Assembly (NCBI GenBank): GCA_016713025.1
Contig: JADJPZ010000004.1
Location: 1,240,001-1,304,000, forward strand
Direction: 5' to 3'
DNA length: 64,000 nt
Origin: Saprospiraceae bacterium
GTDB taxonomy: Bacteria > Bacteroidota > Bacteroidia > Chitinophagales > Saprospiraceae
Shown piece by piece: positions 33,528 through 44,900 of this stretch. The notes below the pieces were generated by a model that was not told the DNA's origin, searched no databases, and saw nothing but the letters and a program-made list of their open reading frames with translations. Position 1 is the stretch's first letter. Every line of letters begins with the position of its first letter. The position numbers were made by a program, and so were the translations under genes.

Positions 33528-36500
33528 ATGAAGACGAGAATTTTACAATTATTTTTATTTCTGATGCTGGGTCTGGGTGTCCAGGCACAGGTGACGACAT
33601 CCAGTATGGTCGGTAAGGTCACTGATGATAAAGGAGAGGCGCTCATTGGAGCGACGGTGTTGGCCACACACACACCTTCAGGTACGCAGTATGGTACTAC
33701 AACTAATGAATCCGGACGCTTCACTTTATTGGGATTAAGGGTCGGAGGACCATACACTGTTGTAGTATCATATATTGGTTATGAGGAGTTCACCCATAAC
33801 AATATATTTTTGTCTTTGGGAGTAACAGCAGATGTTAATACAAAGCTAAATGAAGGATCTGTCGTCCTTGGTGAAGTGGTTGTAACTTCATCAAAAAATG
33901 ACTTGTTTAGTTCAGACAGAAGCGGAGCTGCTCAAACCTTTGGAAGAGATGCACTTGCTTCAGTACCAAATATTGGTCGTACTATTAATGATATTACCAG
34001 ATATAATGTTTATTCAAATGGAAGAGGATCTTTTGCCGGACAAGATTCAAGATTCAGTAGTTTTACGATCGATGGATCTGTATTTAACAATGGTTTCGGT
34101 CTCGGATCTTCAGCATCGGCAGGAGGTAGAACCGGTACAACGGCTATATCATTCGATGCACTTGAGGAAGTACAGTATAATGTTACTCCATATGACGTAA
34201 GGCAATCAGGATTTGCAGGAGCAGGTATTAATGCAGTTACCCGATCAGGTACCAATGAAATATCCGGCTCAGCATACTTTTTTACAAAAACTACAGATTT
34301 AACAGGTAACAAAGCTGACGGACAGGACCTTCCACCTTTTAAAGTTGATGAAAAAACTCTTGGTATGCGATTAGGTGGAGCTCTGGTGAAAAATAAACTT
34401 TTCTATTTTGTAAACTTTGAAAGACTAACGAGTTCAAATCCAGCTTTGGATTGGGTTCTTAACCGTCCAGGTGCTACTGGAAATGTTTCCAGAGTGTTGG
34501 AATCTGATATGCAGGATCTCTCAAACTTTATGAAAACCAATTTTAATTTTGATTTAGGAGCATTAGATGGTTACAATAATGATATAACAAGTACAAAAGG
34601 ACTGGTTCGCTTTGATTACAACATAAATAATAACCACAAACTTTCTTTAAGGTATTCTCATCACGATTCTGAATCAGGACAAAGAATTTCCGACAGTAAT
34701 AGTAGTAACACAGCTGGTTTTGGAAACAGAACAAACAGGGCTTTGGCGATATCACCTGAAAACACCGGATACTTTATACAGGATAACACAAGATCGATTG
34801 CTCTGGAATTGAATTCAATACTTAATCCAACATTGTCCAATAATCTTGTAGTGGGTTATAACAAACAAATTGAAGACAGAAGTTACAGAACACAATTGTT
34901 CCCTACAATTGACATCCTTAAAGATGGTTCAACTTATACTTCTATAGGCTTTGACCCGTTTACTCCGAACAATAAGTTGAATTATTCTACATTAAGCGTT
35001 ACAAATAATTTAACTAAATTTGCAGGAAATCACCAAATTACCTTAGGTCTGGCATTTGAATATTTTAATTCCAATAACGTATTCTTCCCTGCATCAAATG
35101 GAGTATATACGTATAATTCTATTGCTGATTTTAAAACAGCTGCATTGCAATACAAAAACGACCCAAATAATCCGGTTTCACCTGTTACTTTGGCCCGTTA
35201 CAATTTAAGATATTCACTGCTGCCTGGTGGTGCAGAACCACTACAGGTACTAAAAACAACCACATGGTCAGCTTATATTCAGGATGAATTTAAAGTCAAC
35301 GACAGATTAAAAGTTACCGGTGGAGTGCGGGCTGATTATATTGCTTATGACAATTCTACTGCCAAAGACTTTTTTAATCCTGTAGTAGCCGGTTTAACTT
35401 ACAAGGATGAAAATGGTCAATCTCTTAAAATAAATACTTCTGAATTTCCACAGCCAGGCATTCTGTTATCTCCAAGAATTGGATTTAATTATGATCTGAC
35501 CGGCGACAGAAAAATGCAGCTTAGAGGCGGTACAGGTATATTTGTTTCAAGGATACCTCAGGTATTGGTATCAAATCAGTTGGGTAATAATGGTGTGAAT
35601 ACAGTCGCAACAAGATTTGATAATACGAAAAACTATCCTTTCACTCTTGACCAAACAAAATACATACCTGCAACAACTGACATTACAAAACTTCCGGCTT
35701 ATGTTATAAACGCATCTTCTGATGGGCTTAAATACCCGACTATTTGGAAATCAAGCCTTGCCATTGACAGAAATCTTGGAAAAGGATTTTCTGCAACTAT
35801 AGAAGGTATTTATAACAAAACCATACATGGATTAAGATATATTGATGCCAACCTAAATAATGCTGACAGAAAGTTCTCTGGTCCGGACACTAGAGAAAGA
35901 TATCCAGCCACTAGATTTATTAATGCGGCAACAAGTAATGTTTTTGTTTTAAGAAATACAGATATAGGTCAATCTTACTCACTTACGGCAAAACTCGAAA
36001 AAGCGGCCATTGATGGAATCGGTGGTTTGTTGGGTTATACATATGGAAATGCAAGGGATATGCAATCAGTAGGTAGTACGGTTCAGGCAAATATGCCAAC
36101 TGTACGAGGTCAAAATTTCCTGGATGAAACACTTAGCGATGAGAATAGAAGACATAGATTTGTAGGTTATCTTACTTATAATATTCAGTATGGTGATAAA
36201 ATTGGTGGAGGTACTACCATTACTTTAGGTTTTGAATCAAATGCAGGAGGACCCATTTCTTACACTTATGGTAATGACCTTAATGGAGATGGTCAGAACA
36301 ATGATTTAATTTTCATTCCGAAAAATGCATCTGATATTAAATTCTCAAATATTAATGTTTCATCAACTGACCCAACTGTACTATTTACACCTGCTCAGCA
36401 AGTTGAAGCTTTTGAAAAATTTATTTCAAACAATGAATATTTTAATTCAAAAAGAGGTACTTATGCTGAAAGAAATGAAGGGGAATTCCCATGGTTTACA

Positions 36501-36809
36501 AGAGTCAATCTGGCGGTGATTCAAGATGTGACATTTAAAATCGGAGGTAAGAAAAATGGTTTTCAGATCAGATTGGATATGATTAATTTTGGAAATCTTC
36601 TCAATAACAAATGGGGAGTTGGTTGGGCAACAACTACCAACAACCCTTTGTCAGTAGCATCAACAGGTGCAGATGGAATACCTTCTTTCAGACTTGCAAC
36701 TCAAGTGGTAGATGGCAAGACGATACTTTTACAAGATGCTTTCAGAAAGAGTATCAATGTGGATAATGTCTGGCAAGCGCAGTTGGGTATAAGATATACT
36801 TTCAACTAA
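33528..36809 (+). CDS. Oar-like TonB-dependent outer membrane receptor
   Basis: A 1093-aa protein with a signal peptide ([21 protein letters not shown] cleaved after AQ), a carboxypeptidase-regulatory-like domain at about 25-112 ([28 protein letters not shown]), a plug at about 118-235 with the Oar-type stretches [19 protein letters not shown] and [18 protein letters not shown], and a large barrel. Oar proteins of Myxococcus and Bacteroidota are TonB receptors without a SusD partner; some export or import proteins. The gene stands alone between its promoter and a strong terminator. Confidence 0.92.
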   Translation: MKTRILQLFLFLMLGLGVQAQVTTSSMVGKVTDDKGEALIGATVLATHTPSGTQYGTTTNESGRFTLLGLRVGGPYTVVVSYIGYEEFTHNNIFLSLGVTADVNTKLNEGSVVLGEVVVTSSKNDLFSSDRSGAAQTFGRDALASVPNIGRTINDITRYNVYSNGRGSFAGQDSRFSSFTIDGSVFNNGFGLGSSASAGGRTGTTAISFDALEEVQYNVTPYDVRQSGFAGAGINAVTRSGTNEISGSAYFFTKTTDLTGNKADGQDLPPFKVDEKTLGMRLGGALVKNKLFYFVNFERLTSSNPALDWVLNRPGATGNVSRVLESDMQDLSNFMKTNFNFDLGALDGYNNDITSTKGLVRFDYNINNNHKLSLRYSHHDSESGQRISDSNSSNTAGFGNRTNRALAISPENTGYFIQDNTRSIALELNSILNPTLSNNLVVGYNKQIEDRSYRTQLFPTIDILKDGSTYTSIGFDPFTPNNKLNYSTLSVTNNLTKFAGNHQITLGLAFEYFNSNNVFFPASNGVYTYNSIADFKTAALQYKNDPNNPVSPVTLARYNLRYSLLPGGAEPLQVLKTTTWSAYIQDEFKVNDRLKVTGGVRADYIAYDNSTAKDFFNPVVAGLTYKDENGQSLKINTSEFPQPGILLSPRIGFNYDLTGDRKMQLRGGTGIFVSRIPQVLVSNQLGNNGVNTVATRFDNTKNYPFTLDQTKYIPATTDITKLPAYVINASSDGLKYPTIWKSSLAIDRNLGKGFSATIEGIYNKTIHGLRYIDANLNNADRKFSGPDTRERYPATRFINAATSNVFVLRNTDIGQSYSLTAKLEKAAIDGIGGLLGYTYGNARDMQSVGSTVQANMPTVRGQNFLDETLSDENRRHRFVGYLTYNIQYGDKIGGGTTITLGFESNAGGPISYTYGNDLNGDGQNNDLIFIPKNASDIKFSNINVSSTDPTVLFTPAQQVEAFEKFISNNEYFNSKRGTYAERNEGEFPWFTRVNLAVIQDVTFKIGGKKNGFQIRLDMINFGNLLNNKWGVGWATTTNNPLSVASTGADGIPSFRLATQVVDGKTILLQDAFRKSINVDNVWQAQLGIRYTFN

Positions 36810-36835
36810 TTTTAGAAATATTTATTTTTTATAAG

Positions 36836-36870
36836 AGTCAGGCAAGATTTATAATTTGCCTGACTTTTTT
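36836..36870 (+). terminator. Intrinsic terminator of the Oar-like gene
   Basis: AGTCAGGCAA (36836-36845) and TTGCCTGACT (36856-36865) form a perfect 10-bp stem with a 10-nt loop, followed directly by TTTTT. Only 16 bp separate it from the next gene, so that gene depends on read-through or on a promoter within the hairpin. Confidence 0.85.
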
Positions 36871-36886
36871 GTTTTAATTCAATACG

Positions 36887-38098
36887 ATGTTAAAATCCAA
36901 ATTTATTACAATTTGCATTTGCTTAGCTTCCTATGTCACTCTTGGACAAAATCAAAGTTTAAAGCAATTACTGGCAGAATCACATCCATTAGTTTGTGGC
37001 CATAGAGGTGGGTATTATTCCGGTTACCCGGAGAATAGCATTGAAGTGACCGACTTTATATTGAATAAAATCAGTCAACGGCCTATTATGATTGAAATTG
37101 ATCTGAGAAGCGATCAAGGCGGGAAAATTTGGCTGATGCATGATAATACATTGGATAGAACCACCAATGATACAGGAGAGATATCTTCTAAATCATCAGA
37201 ATACCTGAAAAAAATCAACTTAAAGTCTCAACATGGCGCAATGACTACTTTTAAGATGGTATCATTTGAAGAGTATTTACTTTTTGCTGCCGACAAGCCC
37301 ATTTATTTAATGCTCGACATAAAAGATATAGAATTGTATCCAAAAATTGATGTGCTTTTAAGTAAATTTAAAATGGCAGACCGATCAATAGTTTTGACTT
37401 TTTCTGTTGAAAATACAAAAAAGGCTTTAGAATGTACAAAAAATACTATGATATCTATGCTGGTTTCTAATGATGAAGAATTTAATGAATATAAAAAACT
37501 TCAAAATCATCATCATCGTTTAGGAACATACGTGACAGATTCGACACCTGATTCCCTTATAAATTATCTTGACAAAGCAAACACTCCGTTAATCAGTGAT
37601 CCACGAGAGTTATGGAATAAAAAGACGGCGCCTGAGACTTCTGATTTTTATCACTCATTCATCAGAAAAAAGCAATTAGACATCCTTGTCACAGATTTTC
37701 CTGTGGAAGTCATCCAAATGCTACACAACGAAAATGAGTTGCGCATCAAAATTCAAAATCTACATTTAAAAAAGTTTAAATGGCTTGTTGACAAACAAAT
37801 AGACTCCCTCACTACCCTACTCCATGATGATGTGTTTTATATCCACTCCAATGGCTGGAAAGAAAACAAAACAGAAGTGATAGCCAATATCTTATCCGGA
37901 AAACTTACTTATAATGATGTGAGAGTACAGGAATCAACAGTAAGAATTGTAGATAATACTGCCGTTGTTACTGGCAAAGGTACTTTTTATGTCTCCTTAG
38001 AAGGGAAATCTTCAGAGTTCAACCTGTTTTACACGGAGGTATATGTGATGACAAATTCAGGTATCAGGCTAATCAGCCGACATGCGTGCAAGATATAA
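36887..38098 (+). CDS. Exported glycerophosphodiester phosphodiesterase fused to an NTF2/SnoaL-like domain
   Basis: A 403-aa protein with a signal peptide ending near TLGQ. Residues about 33-280 are a GDPD domain: CGHRGG (His39, Arg40), PEN (48-50), IEIDLR and LMHDNTLDRTT (His85) form the active site and metal ligands. Later parts of the domain are less typical (TYVTDSTPDSLINYLDKA), so activity on standard glycerophosphodiesters is not certain. Residues about 285-403 form an NTF2-like (DUF4440) domain: LVDKQIDSLTTLLHDDVFYI and the strand ending TEVYVMTNSGIRLISRHACK. The second domain may bind a small ligand or a substrate moiety. Confidence 0.78.
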   Translation: MLKSKFITICICLASYVTLGQNQSLKQLLAESHPLVCGHRGGYYSGYPENSIEVTDFILNKISQRPIMIEIDLRSDQGGKIWLMHDNTLDRTTNDTGEISSKSSEYLKKINLKSQHGAMTTFKMVSFEEYLLFAADKPIYLMLDIKDIELYPKIDVLLSKFKMADRSIVLTFSVENTKKALECTKNTMISMLVSNDEEFNEYKKLQNHHHRLGTYVTDSTPDSLINYLDKANTPLISDPRELWNKKTAPETSDFYHSFIRKKQLDILVTDFPVEVIQMLHNENELRIKIQNLHLKKFKWLVDKQIDSLTTLLHDDVFYIHSNGWKENKTEVIANILSGKLTYNDVRVQESTVRIVDNTAVVTGKGTFYVSLEGKSSEFNLFYTEVYVMTNSGIRLISRHACKI

Positions 38099-38251
38099 TT
38101 CCGGACAATTCCCTTTATGGACAAATGTATTTTCAGTACATTATCCTTTTACTTCTCTATCTTCGGCATAATCTCAGCCTTCATTACTTCAATTCTGTTA
38201 AAATTAATTTAAGTTTGGCTAAAACTGTATCTTTTAGTATATATATGGTGT

Positions 38252-38259
38252 TATCTTTG
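38252..38259 (+). promoter_or_regulatory. -7 box for the thioredoxin-like gene
   Basis: TATCTTTG matches TAnnTTTG perfectly, 40 bp before the ATG at 38300. It shows that the 201-bp gap after the GDPD gene contains a separate promoter. The -33 region is TTTT rather than TTTG. Confidence 0.45.
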
Positions 38260-38299
38260 CATTCATAATTATTTTAATAAGTCCTTTGGAATAAACATA

Positions 38300-38839
38300 A
38301 TGAGGGTAATTTTATTGTTATTTGTCTTATCACTTTCTACTCACGTCATCGGTCAAAACCGAATCAAATGGTTGACATGGGAAGAGGCTATTGAAAAGTC
38401 CAAAAAGGAAAAAAGAAAGATATTTGTAGATATCTACACCGACTGGTGTGGTTGGTGTAAAAAATTAGATAAAACCACTTTTGCAGAAGAGCACATTGCA
38501 AAATATATCAATTCAAACTACTACGCTGTCAAATTTGATGCTGAAATGGAGACCTCTATATCACTAAAAGGTCAGGAATATAAGTTTGTCAAAAGTGGTA
38601 ATCGGGGCTATCATGAATTGGCTGCGCAATTGCTGCAAGGACAAATGAGCTATCCATCCATGGTATTCATGGACGAAGATTTCAACATCATTCAGGCTAT
38701 TCCTGGTTTTCAGGATATCAAGACATTTGAAATGATTTCGACATACTTCGGAAGTAATAGCCACCGCAACACACCCTGGAACAAATATATGCAGACGTTT
38801 CAACGGTATGATTTTTTTAATCTGCCTGTTGGGAAATAA
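38300..38839 (+). CDS. Exported thioredoxin-like protein
   Basis: A 179-aa protein with a signal peptide (about 1-19, ending VIGQ) and a thioredoxin fold. The redox motif YTDWCGWCKKL places Cys50 and Cys53 in a CGWC centre, and SYPSMVFMDEDF supplies the cis-Pro region. This is the thioredoxin_7/DUF255-like type common in Bacteroidota, likely a periplasmic disulfide reductase. It stands alone with its own promoter and terminator; its partner is unknown. Confidence 0.85.
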   Translation: MRVILLLFVLSLSTHVIGQNRIKWLTWEEAIEKSKKEKRKIFVDIYTDWCGWCKKLDKTTFAEEHIAKYINSNYYAVKFDAEMETSISLKGQEYKFVKSGNRGYHELAAQLLQGQMSYPSMVFMDEDFNIIQAIPGFQDIKTFEMISTYFGSNSHRNTPWNKYMQTFQRYDFFNLPVGK

Positions 38840-38937
38840 TAGGATGCGCTATTGCTTTGAGAGTTAAATGTAATAAGACATATATCCAGATTATAAATCC
38901 TTCTTTTTCAGCAATCTACATCCATCCTCTAACATAG

Positions 38938-38967
38938 ATAGGATAGGATAGTATTCTATTCTATTTT
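38938..38967 (+). terminator. Terminator with G-U pairs after the thioredoxin-like gene
   Basis: The segment 38938-38964 folds into a 12-bp stem with a 3-nt loop (ATAGGATAGGATA against TATTCTATTCTAT) if two G-U pairs are allowed, followed by TTTT. The wobble pairs work only in plus-strand RNA, so it terminates the plus-strand gene. The opposing gene at 39009 lacks a clear terminator. Confidence 0.65.
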
Positions 38968-39008
38968 AAATTTAAAAAACCTAAGTATCCATAACCAAAA
39001 CTATCATT

Positions 39009-41495
39009 CTACATACTACTTTTTACTTCGAAAATACTGTACCCTGTAAAAGGTCTCCCGTCTAGGGTCATTCCCTGTATATTGATGATGTATTTTGATT
39101 TTTTGTCTGAAGTGTAAAAAGAAAAATCAGATTTCCCATTTGCATCAGACTTAATAAGTGGTGACCAGTACAAAGTGTTACGGACATCAGGTTTGCCGGC
39201 TATTTGTGATTTTGCCCCATAGTCCGGACTATAAAATTCACGTGCTTCATGAAATCCCTCTGCAATATATTTGGCAACATTTTTCTTTTTATCTCTTTTT
39301 TGTGGTTGAGCACTTTTGAGTCTGGTGTAAATGTGTATAATACCTCCCATGCCATCGTTACCATACATTGTAGTAGCAGGCAGGCCCCTAAGGACATCAA
39401 TAAAATCAACTGTATTGATATCAATAGTACTGACAACAGTAGAAGAAATAGGCACTCCGTCAAGGTAAAATACAGCTGGTCTCACAGTCCCCAGAGAATT
39501 TAATCCTCCCCTGAAACGTATAGATGGATCCCCGGAATTTCTTCCTACATATTCAGCTCCCGGAGTTGTATTGACCACAAAATCATATACAGTCCAAGTA
39601 GGGTTAAAAAATTTTAGAGAATCCATAAAAACCCTTGAATCATATCTGGGATAAATAATGCCCCTTTCTTTTGCTATGATGGCGTCTCTTTTTGTTCTCG
39701 ACACCTTTATAGTCACCTGATCCAACTGAACAGACATTGATGTATATAAAGAATCATTTCTGTTTTTTTCAAGTGATGTCATAAGAAATTCATAGGGATT
39801 GAAGTCTTTTTGCCAGTTTATCCTATTGGTGTAACCCGCAAGCACTTGCAAATCTTTATCCTGATCTATTTCTAATTCTACTTTGTCTGATGATTCTATT
39901 TTTTTACCTTTCTTGGCTTCTTCATAAGACCGCAGGAACACTGTTTGGCCTTTGTATGCAGGAACATTATAAAATGCAAATCTTCCTTTTGCATTAGTAC
40001 TTGCCTGGTCGGCATATCCGGCTCCTTCCAGGATACTTATATCTACTTTGGCATTTCTTAGTGGTTTACCATCTTTCAGCACTGTACCACTTATGGTGAC
40101 ACCTTGCTCTGGTCCATAAGTAATGGCCGGATCAGCTTCGTCAAGTAAAGCATCACTTTTGATTCTTGTATATCCGTGCACCATCATGGCTATATCGAGG
40201 AGCATTATATTTTTAGCTGAATTCTCTTTGAAATAAAAACCCGGATGTCGTAATGAACGGGTCAGGTCAGAATTCAACAAAAAATAGGATTTAATATCGA
40301 GGTCATTTGGAGAATAATGGACTTCATTTGCATCTATAACCGAAACTGCATATTCTCCTTGAATAGGAACTCCGACAGGATCAGAAATTTGGCATGTTAC
40401 TTCCGCTTTACTTCGTGGATTTTGGAAAGCATATGGCATCTCCACCTTGACTATAGGTGAATCTTTGATATTATTGACAAATATAGTTCTTTCAGCTACA
40501 GGCACACCATCCTTATTGAATAGGGTCACTTGTGAGACTCCTGAAGAAATATCACTTTTTTCAATTTTTACATTTATGGTATTACCTTTCAGATCATCTT
40601 TAGTGTAAAACACTTCTCCTCTGGTATGACAAATCAAAAATGCACCATCAAGACCACCTTGAATATTTGTGTTAAGGACTACATTAAAATTGTCATTGTT
40701 TCTATTCATAACTCTGATACCATATCCTGAAGGTAGAATTTCTGGCAATTCATACTTTTGATTATTGGCCTCTACAATATATTTTTTTCCTGAAGTTGGT
40801 TTTAAGGTAAATATCCCCATTCCGTCATGAAGGGTTTTTGATTGAACTATGGGATTACCTTCACCATCTTTGATGGATAACGTAACTTCTGCAGGTTGGC
40901 CGGCATTATTAAGTGCTTCAAAAGCAACTACAGTCTCAATGCCTTCGACTAATTGACCTCCTTCCGGAAAAAATCGAATATTGAAATTATCATTTTTAGG
41001 AACAGTAGAATTTTGTATCTCCTGACCAGTAGCCATTGAATTTGCTTTCCAAATTTTTATTTCTTTGGAGAAAATGTATTTTGTGTCGTAGTTCAACATG
41101 TATGAGGTAAACGCCTGAATGGTATAGTTACCTTCTTCCAATTCATAATCCAAAGGAATGTACCCTTTTCCATTTTTAGCAATGACAGGTACTTTAAGTT
41201 TTGTTTTGATACTGCTGTTATCATCTACAAGCTGAACATAAACAAGATTTGATACATTATTTTTTTCATGCAACGATGCATCAGTAGCCTTTACACTAAA
41301 CCAAATCGTATCTCCCAAAATGTAATGTGGCTTATCTGTAATCACATACACCTTTTCGTGGGGAAAGTTGTAAATCAGATAATCCAATCTTTTTACAATT
41401 TTTTCAAAGACAGGATTATTGATAAAAAATGAACATAAGACTAATGTCAAAGGCATCAAAACCAGTAATTTTTTATTTTTTATTTTTTCCAACAT
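39009..41495 (-). CDS. MG2-like and TonB plug-domain protein without a barrel
   Basis: An 828-aa protein with an N-terminal membrane segment (LLVLMPLTLVLCSFFI). Residues about 40-150 resemble the MG2 domain of alpha-2-macroglobulins (KVYVITDKPHYILGDTIWFS). Further Ig-like domains follow, then a carboxypeptidase-regulatory-like domain at about 475-545 (GTVLKDGKPLRNAKVDI) and a TonB plug at about 630-725 (DPSIRFRGGLNSLG, AVFYLDGVPISST, LPATTMYGNDGMGGIIHIYT). The end is another Ig-like stretch rather than a 22-strand barrel. Proteins of this build are common in Bacteroidota and unassigned. It cannot be a channel alone; it may dock to a barrel or stretch the periplasm to the outer membrane. Confidence 0.8.
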   Translation of the reverse strand: MLEKIKNKKLLVLMPLTLVLCSFFINNPVFEKIVKRLDYLIYNFPHEKVYVITDKPHYILGDTIWFSVKATDASLHEKNNVSNLVYVQLVDDNSSIKTKLKVPVIAKNGKGYIPLDYELEEGNYTIQAFTSYMLNYDTKYIFSKEIKIWKANSMATGQEIQNSTVPKNDNFNIRFFPEGGQLVEGIETVVAFEALNNAGQPAEVTLSIKDGEGNPIVQSKTLHDGMGIFTLKPTSGKKYIVEANNQKYELPEILPSGYGIRVMNRNNDNFNVVLNTNIQGGLDGAFLICHTRGEVFYTKDDLKGNTINVKIEKSDISSGVSQVTLFNKDGVPVAERTIFVNNIKDSPIVKVEMPYAFQNPRSKAEVTCQISDPVGVPIQGEYAVSVIDANEVHYSPNDLDIKSYFLLNSDLTRSLRHPGFYFKENSAKNIMLLDIAMMVHGYTRIKSDALLDEADPAITYGPEQGVTISGTVLKDGKPLRNAKVDISILEGAGYADQASTNAKGRFAFYNVPAYKGQTVFLRSYEEAKKGKKIESSDKVELEIDQDKDLQVLAGYTNRINWQKDFNPYEFLMTSLEKNRNDSLYTSMSVQLDQVTIKVSRTKRDAIIAKERGIIYPRYDSRVFMDSLKFFNPTWTVYDFVVNTTPGAEYVGRNSGDPSIRFRGGLNSLGTVRPAVFYLDGVPISSTVVSTIDINTVDFIDVLRGLPATTMYGNDGMGGIIHIYTRLKSAQPQKRDKKKNVAKYIAEGFHEAREFYSPDYGAKSQIAGKPDVRNTLYWSPLIKSDANGKSDFSFYTSDKKSKYIINIQGMTLDGRPFTGYSIFEVKSSM

Positions 41496-41937
41496 AGAAA
41501 TATTAATTTTTAATGATTAACAAACTTCAACAAATATATAAATTTCTCAATATAGTTTAATTTCTTCCGCACTTTTAACGAAATAATAACTTGAACAAAA
41601 TTCTAAATACACTATACTTAACGAAAATAAAGCCAAATTGTGATTAAGGCGTCTATTTTTTTGTAGAGTCAACGCATATATTAAAAACACGGAGTTGTAC
41701 ATGTCTTTATTATATTATAATGATAAATGATCATGACGATCCATGTCCTGATTTTAAAACACTTTAAACTTTAAGCTTCATCAATACTAAAAATCCTTAG
41801 GTCGGTTAACACATTTTCGAAAACTAATTCATTTTTAAGTACAAACAATTTTTTTCTAAAAAATATTTGTTAGGTCAATTAAAAGTGTGTACATTAGCGT
41901 CACAACGACAATAAGTTTTTTTTTAAAAGCCACATAT
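41496..41937. other. Intergenic region between divergent genes
   Basis: This 442-bp AT-rich gap separates the divergent 828-aa and GH13 genes and must hold promoters for both. The best plus-strand candidate is an AATATTTG sequence around 41864-41871, one mismatch from TAnnTTTG. I see no ORF, hairpin or repeat of note. Confidence 0.5.
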
Positions 41938-44900
41938 ATGCGACGTTTTTATCATTTCTTTGTGCTGTTATTAGTATTAACAGGTCTAATTTCCAATAAT
42001 AGTTTTGCTCAGAATGGATTTAGATCAGCCGATGGTTGGGGTACAGGTTGGAGTACTACAGACTACTGGGTCGGCACAGGGTTTGGGACTACTTATGGTA
42101 AAACCTATCAAAATACATCTGGTAGCGGCAACAGATATTTCCGACTTCACACAGATTGGGGCGGAAACCAAAGAACACATGGGCCAATAGAAAGTGATTG
42201 CATGACAGCCTCTGATGAAATTATAACTATTGGGTCTCAAAAAAACTTAGATACTTGGGGTGGATGCAAAGCATACTATATCAATGTATCAAATACTACA
42301 GACCGCTATGTTTTCAGGACAAGATTTGGCGATGGCATTAACAATACTCCAAAAATGGTTGTTTTTAGGGTGCAAGGTGCTATCCAAATTGTGCAAACTG
42401 TCAGCCAATCTCCTACCAGCACAGCTGTCACTTCATCAGCCCCAGTCATTATTACCTCCAATTTAAGTGGCACATTATCGACCGGTCAAGGAGTTTATTT
42501 GCGATTCACAACTGATAATTGGTTTAGCTCCACTATAATCCCAATGACAGGAAGCAATACTACTTATACTGCATCAATTCCACCTCAAACATCAGGTACT
42601 GTCGTGAAGTATTATGTATTTACTTCTGGATCAGGTCTGACGATTGGTCACGGAGATGCTGACTTTTATACTATCAATGGTAATACTAACAATGGCACAA
42701 ATTACCAGTACATAGTGCTGACAAGTAATTCAGCAGTGTCGGTAACTCCTTCCAATCCCACTGACAATGTGCCCGTGACTATCACTTTTAATGCCTCAGG
42801 AACCGCATTAGCAGGTGTTACTAAAGTGTATCTTCATTCGGGTGTTTCAAGCACAGAGTCAAGCCCAACAACCTTTAACCATACAATTGGTCACTGGGGA
42901 CAGGATGATGGAATAGGGCTTATGACCAATACTGGTGGCAACACCTGGAGTATATCCATAACTGCAGGATTACGGTCTTATTACAATGTGCCTTCTGAAA
43001 AGGATATTTTTGGTATAAATTTTTTATTCAGAAGTGCCGATGGGACGCTTAAGGAGCACAATAATGGTTCAAATTTTTTCAATACAGTAAATCCCGGTAA
43101 CTACTTCAAGATAATTTCACCAGCCAATAATCCTCAATTTAGTCAAGTAGGAAGTACATTATCTATTGATGCCACCACCCCCATTTCACCAGCTATCTGG
43201 ACGCTTGACCAAATTGATCCTTTGAATGGCAATTTAATCCAAAATCTTGTAACGGGTAATATAAATGATCAGGTATTTACGTATAGCTTACCAATAATAA
43301 ATACAAACCAAAGAAAATTCAGAATTTCAGCAGATTACGGCTCAGGAATTATAAAAGTAAAAACGTTTGTTGTACAGGGATTTAATCTTGTAAATATTGC
43401 ATCGAAACCAGAAGGGACTAAGCCAGGGATCAACTACCATCTATCGGATGCCACAAAAGCTACATTGGTTTTGCATGCCCCAAAATATACCAGATACCTG
43501 AAAGGGACAGGCGCAGAAGGTGGAACAAATACTTCTGCGCCCAAAAATGTAGTATATGTGGTAGGGGATTTTAACAACTGGACACCTTCTGAAGCATATA
43601 AATTGAACAGAGACACAGTGATGAATGGAGTGCATGATCGTGGCGATTACTGGTGGATAACTTTAGATGGCCTTACTCCCGGACAGGAATATGTCTTTCA
43701 GTATCTCATTGATGGCAGTATCAGAGTGGCAGACCCATATACGCACAAAGTTTCTGATCCTGATGATTGGCAGATACCGGCATCAGTTTATCCAAATCTG
43801 ATAACCTACAGACCCCAAGCCGTAGATAGGGCATCTGTACTCCAGACAAATAAACCCCAATACAACTGGACTGCTCCATCATTTACAAAACCTACAACTG
43901 ACAGACTTAATATTTATGAGTTGCATTTCAGGGATTTTACGGAAGAAGGGACGTATCTTAAAGCAATAGAGAAATTAGATTACATCAAAGGTTTGGGCAT
44001 CAATGCGATACATGTGATGCCCGTTTCAGAATTTGAAGGCAATAGCAGCTGGGGATACAACCCCAATTTTTATTTTGCTGCAGACAAAGCCTATGGCACA
44101 GAAAATGACCTCAAGTTTTTTGTTGATGAGTGTCATAAAAGACAAATTCAGGTTTTTAATGATGTAGTTTTAAATCATGCCTTTTACTCAAATGTAATGG
44201 CCAAAATGTATTGGAATACTTTGGAAAACAAACCAGCCAATGATAATCCTTGGTTTAATCCTAATCACAAAATGGTCAGAAATACCGGAGGACATTGGGG
44301 AGCTGATTGGAATCATGAGAGTGAGCATGTACAAAATATGGTGGATTCTATTTTGGGGTATTGGTTGAAAGAATTTAAATTTGATGGGTTTAGGTTTGAT
44401 TTTACGAAGGGTTTTGGTCAAACAGATCCTAACGACTTTCCATCAGGAGATGATTGGGCAAGCGCAACCAATACAGACAGAATAAATCTATTAAAACGAA
44501 TGGTAGACCGAATGTGGAACGTTTATCCTGGTTCAGTAGCCATCTTTGAGCACTTAGCCAATTCTGATGAAGATAGAATCCTTGCAAACCATGGAATACT
44601 GATGTGGAGTGGCGTGGGTCATCACAATGATTTGAAGAGGTTTGTGTTAGGCTATCCAGACAATGACCCAAATATTTATAATTCAGGCCTTTATAATGCT
44701 CCTGATCTGGCATTTTCACTACAAAACTGGATGAGTTATGGAGAGAGTCATGATGAAGAAAGATTAGGATATGAACTGATGCAATATTACAATGGAACAA
44801 AAAACACTCCAAATATGATAGACAGGTTGAAGATCGCTTATGGTTTTAACCTGCTTTTGCCTGGACCGCGCATGCTATGGCAATTTGGTGAACTCGGTTA

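Noticed and set aside
43434..44812. Antisense ORFs within the GH13 gene, up to 127 codons.
   Set aside because: They lie opposite conserved catalytic regions and show no coding features of their own.
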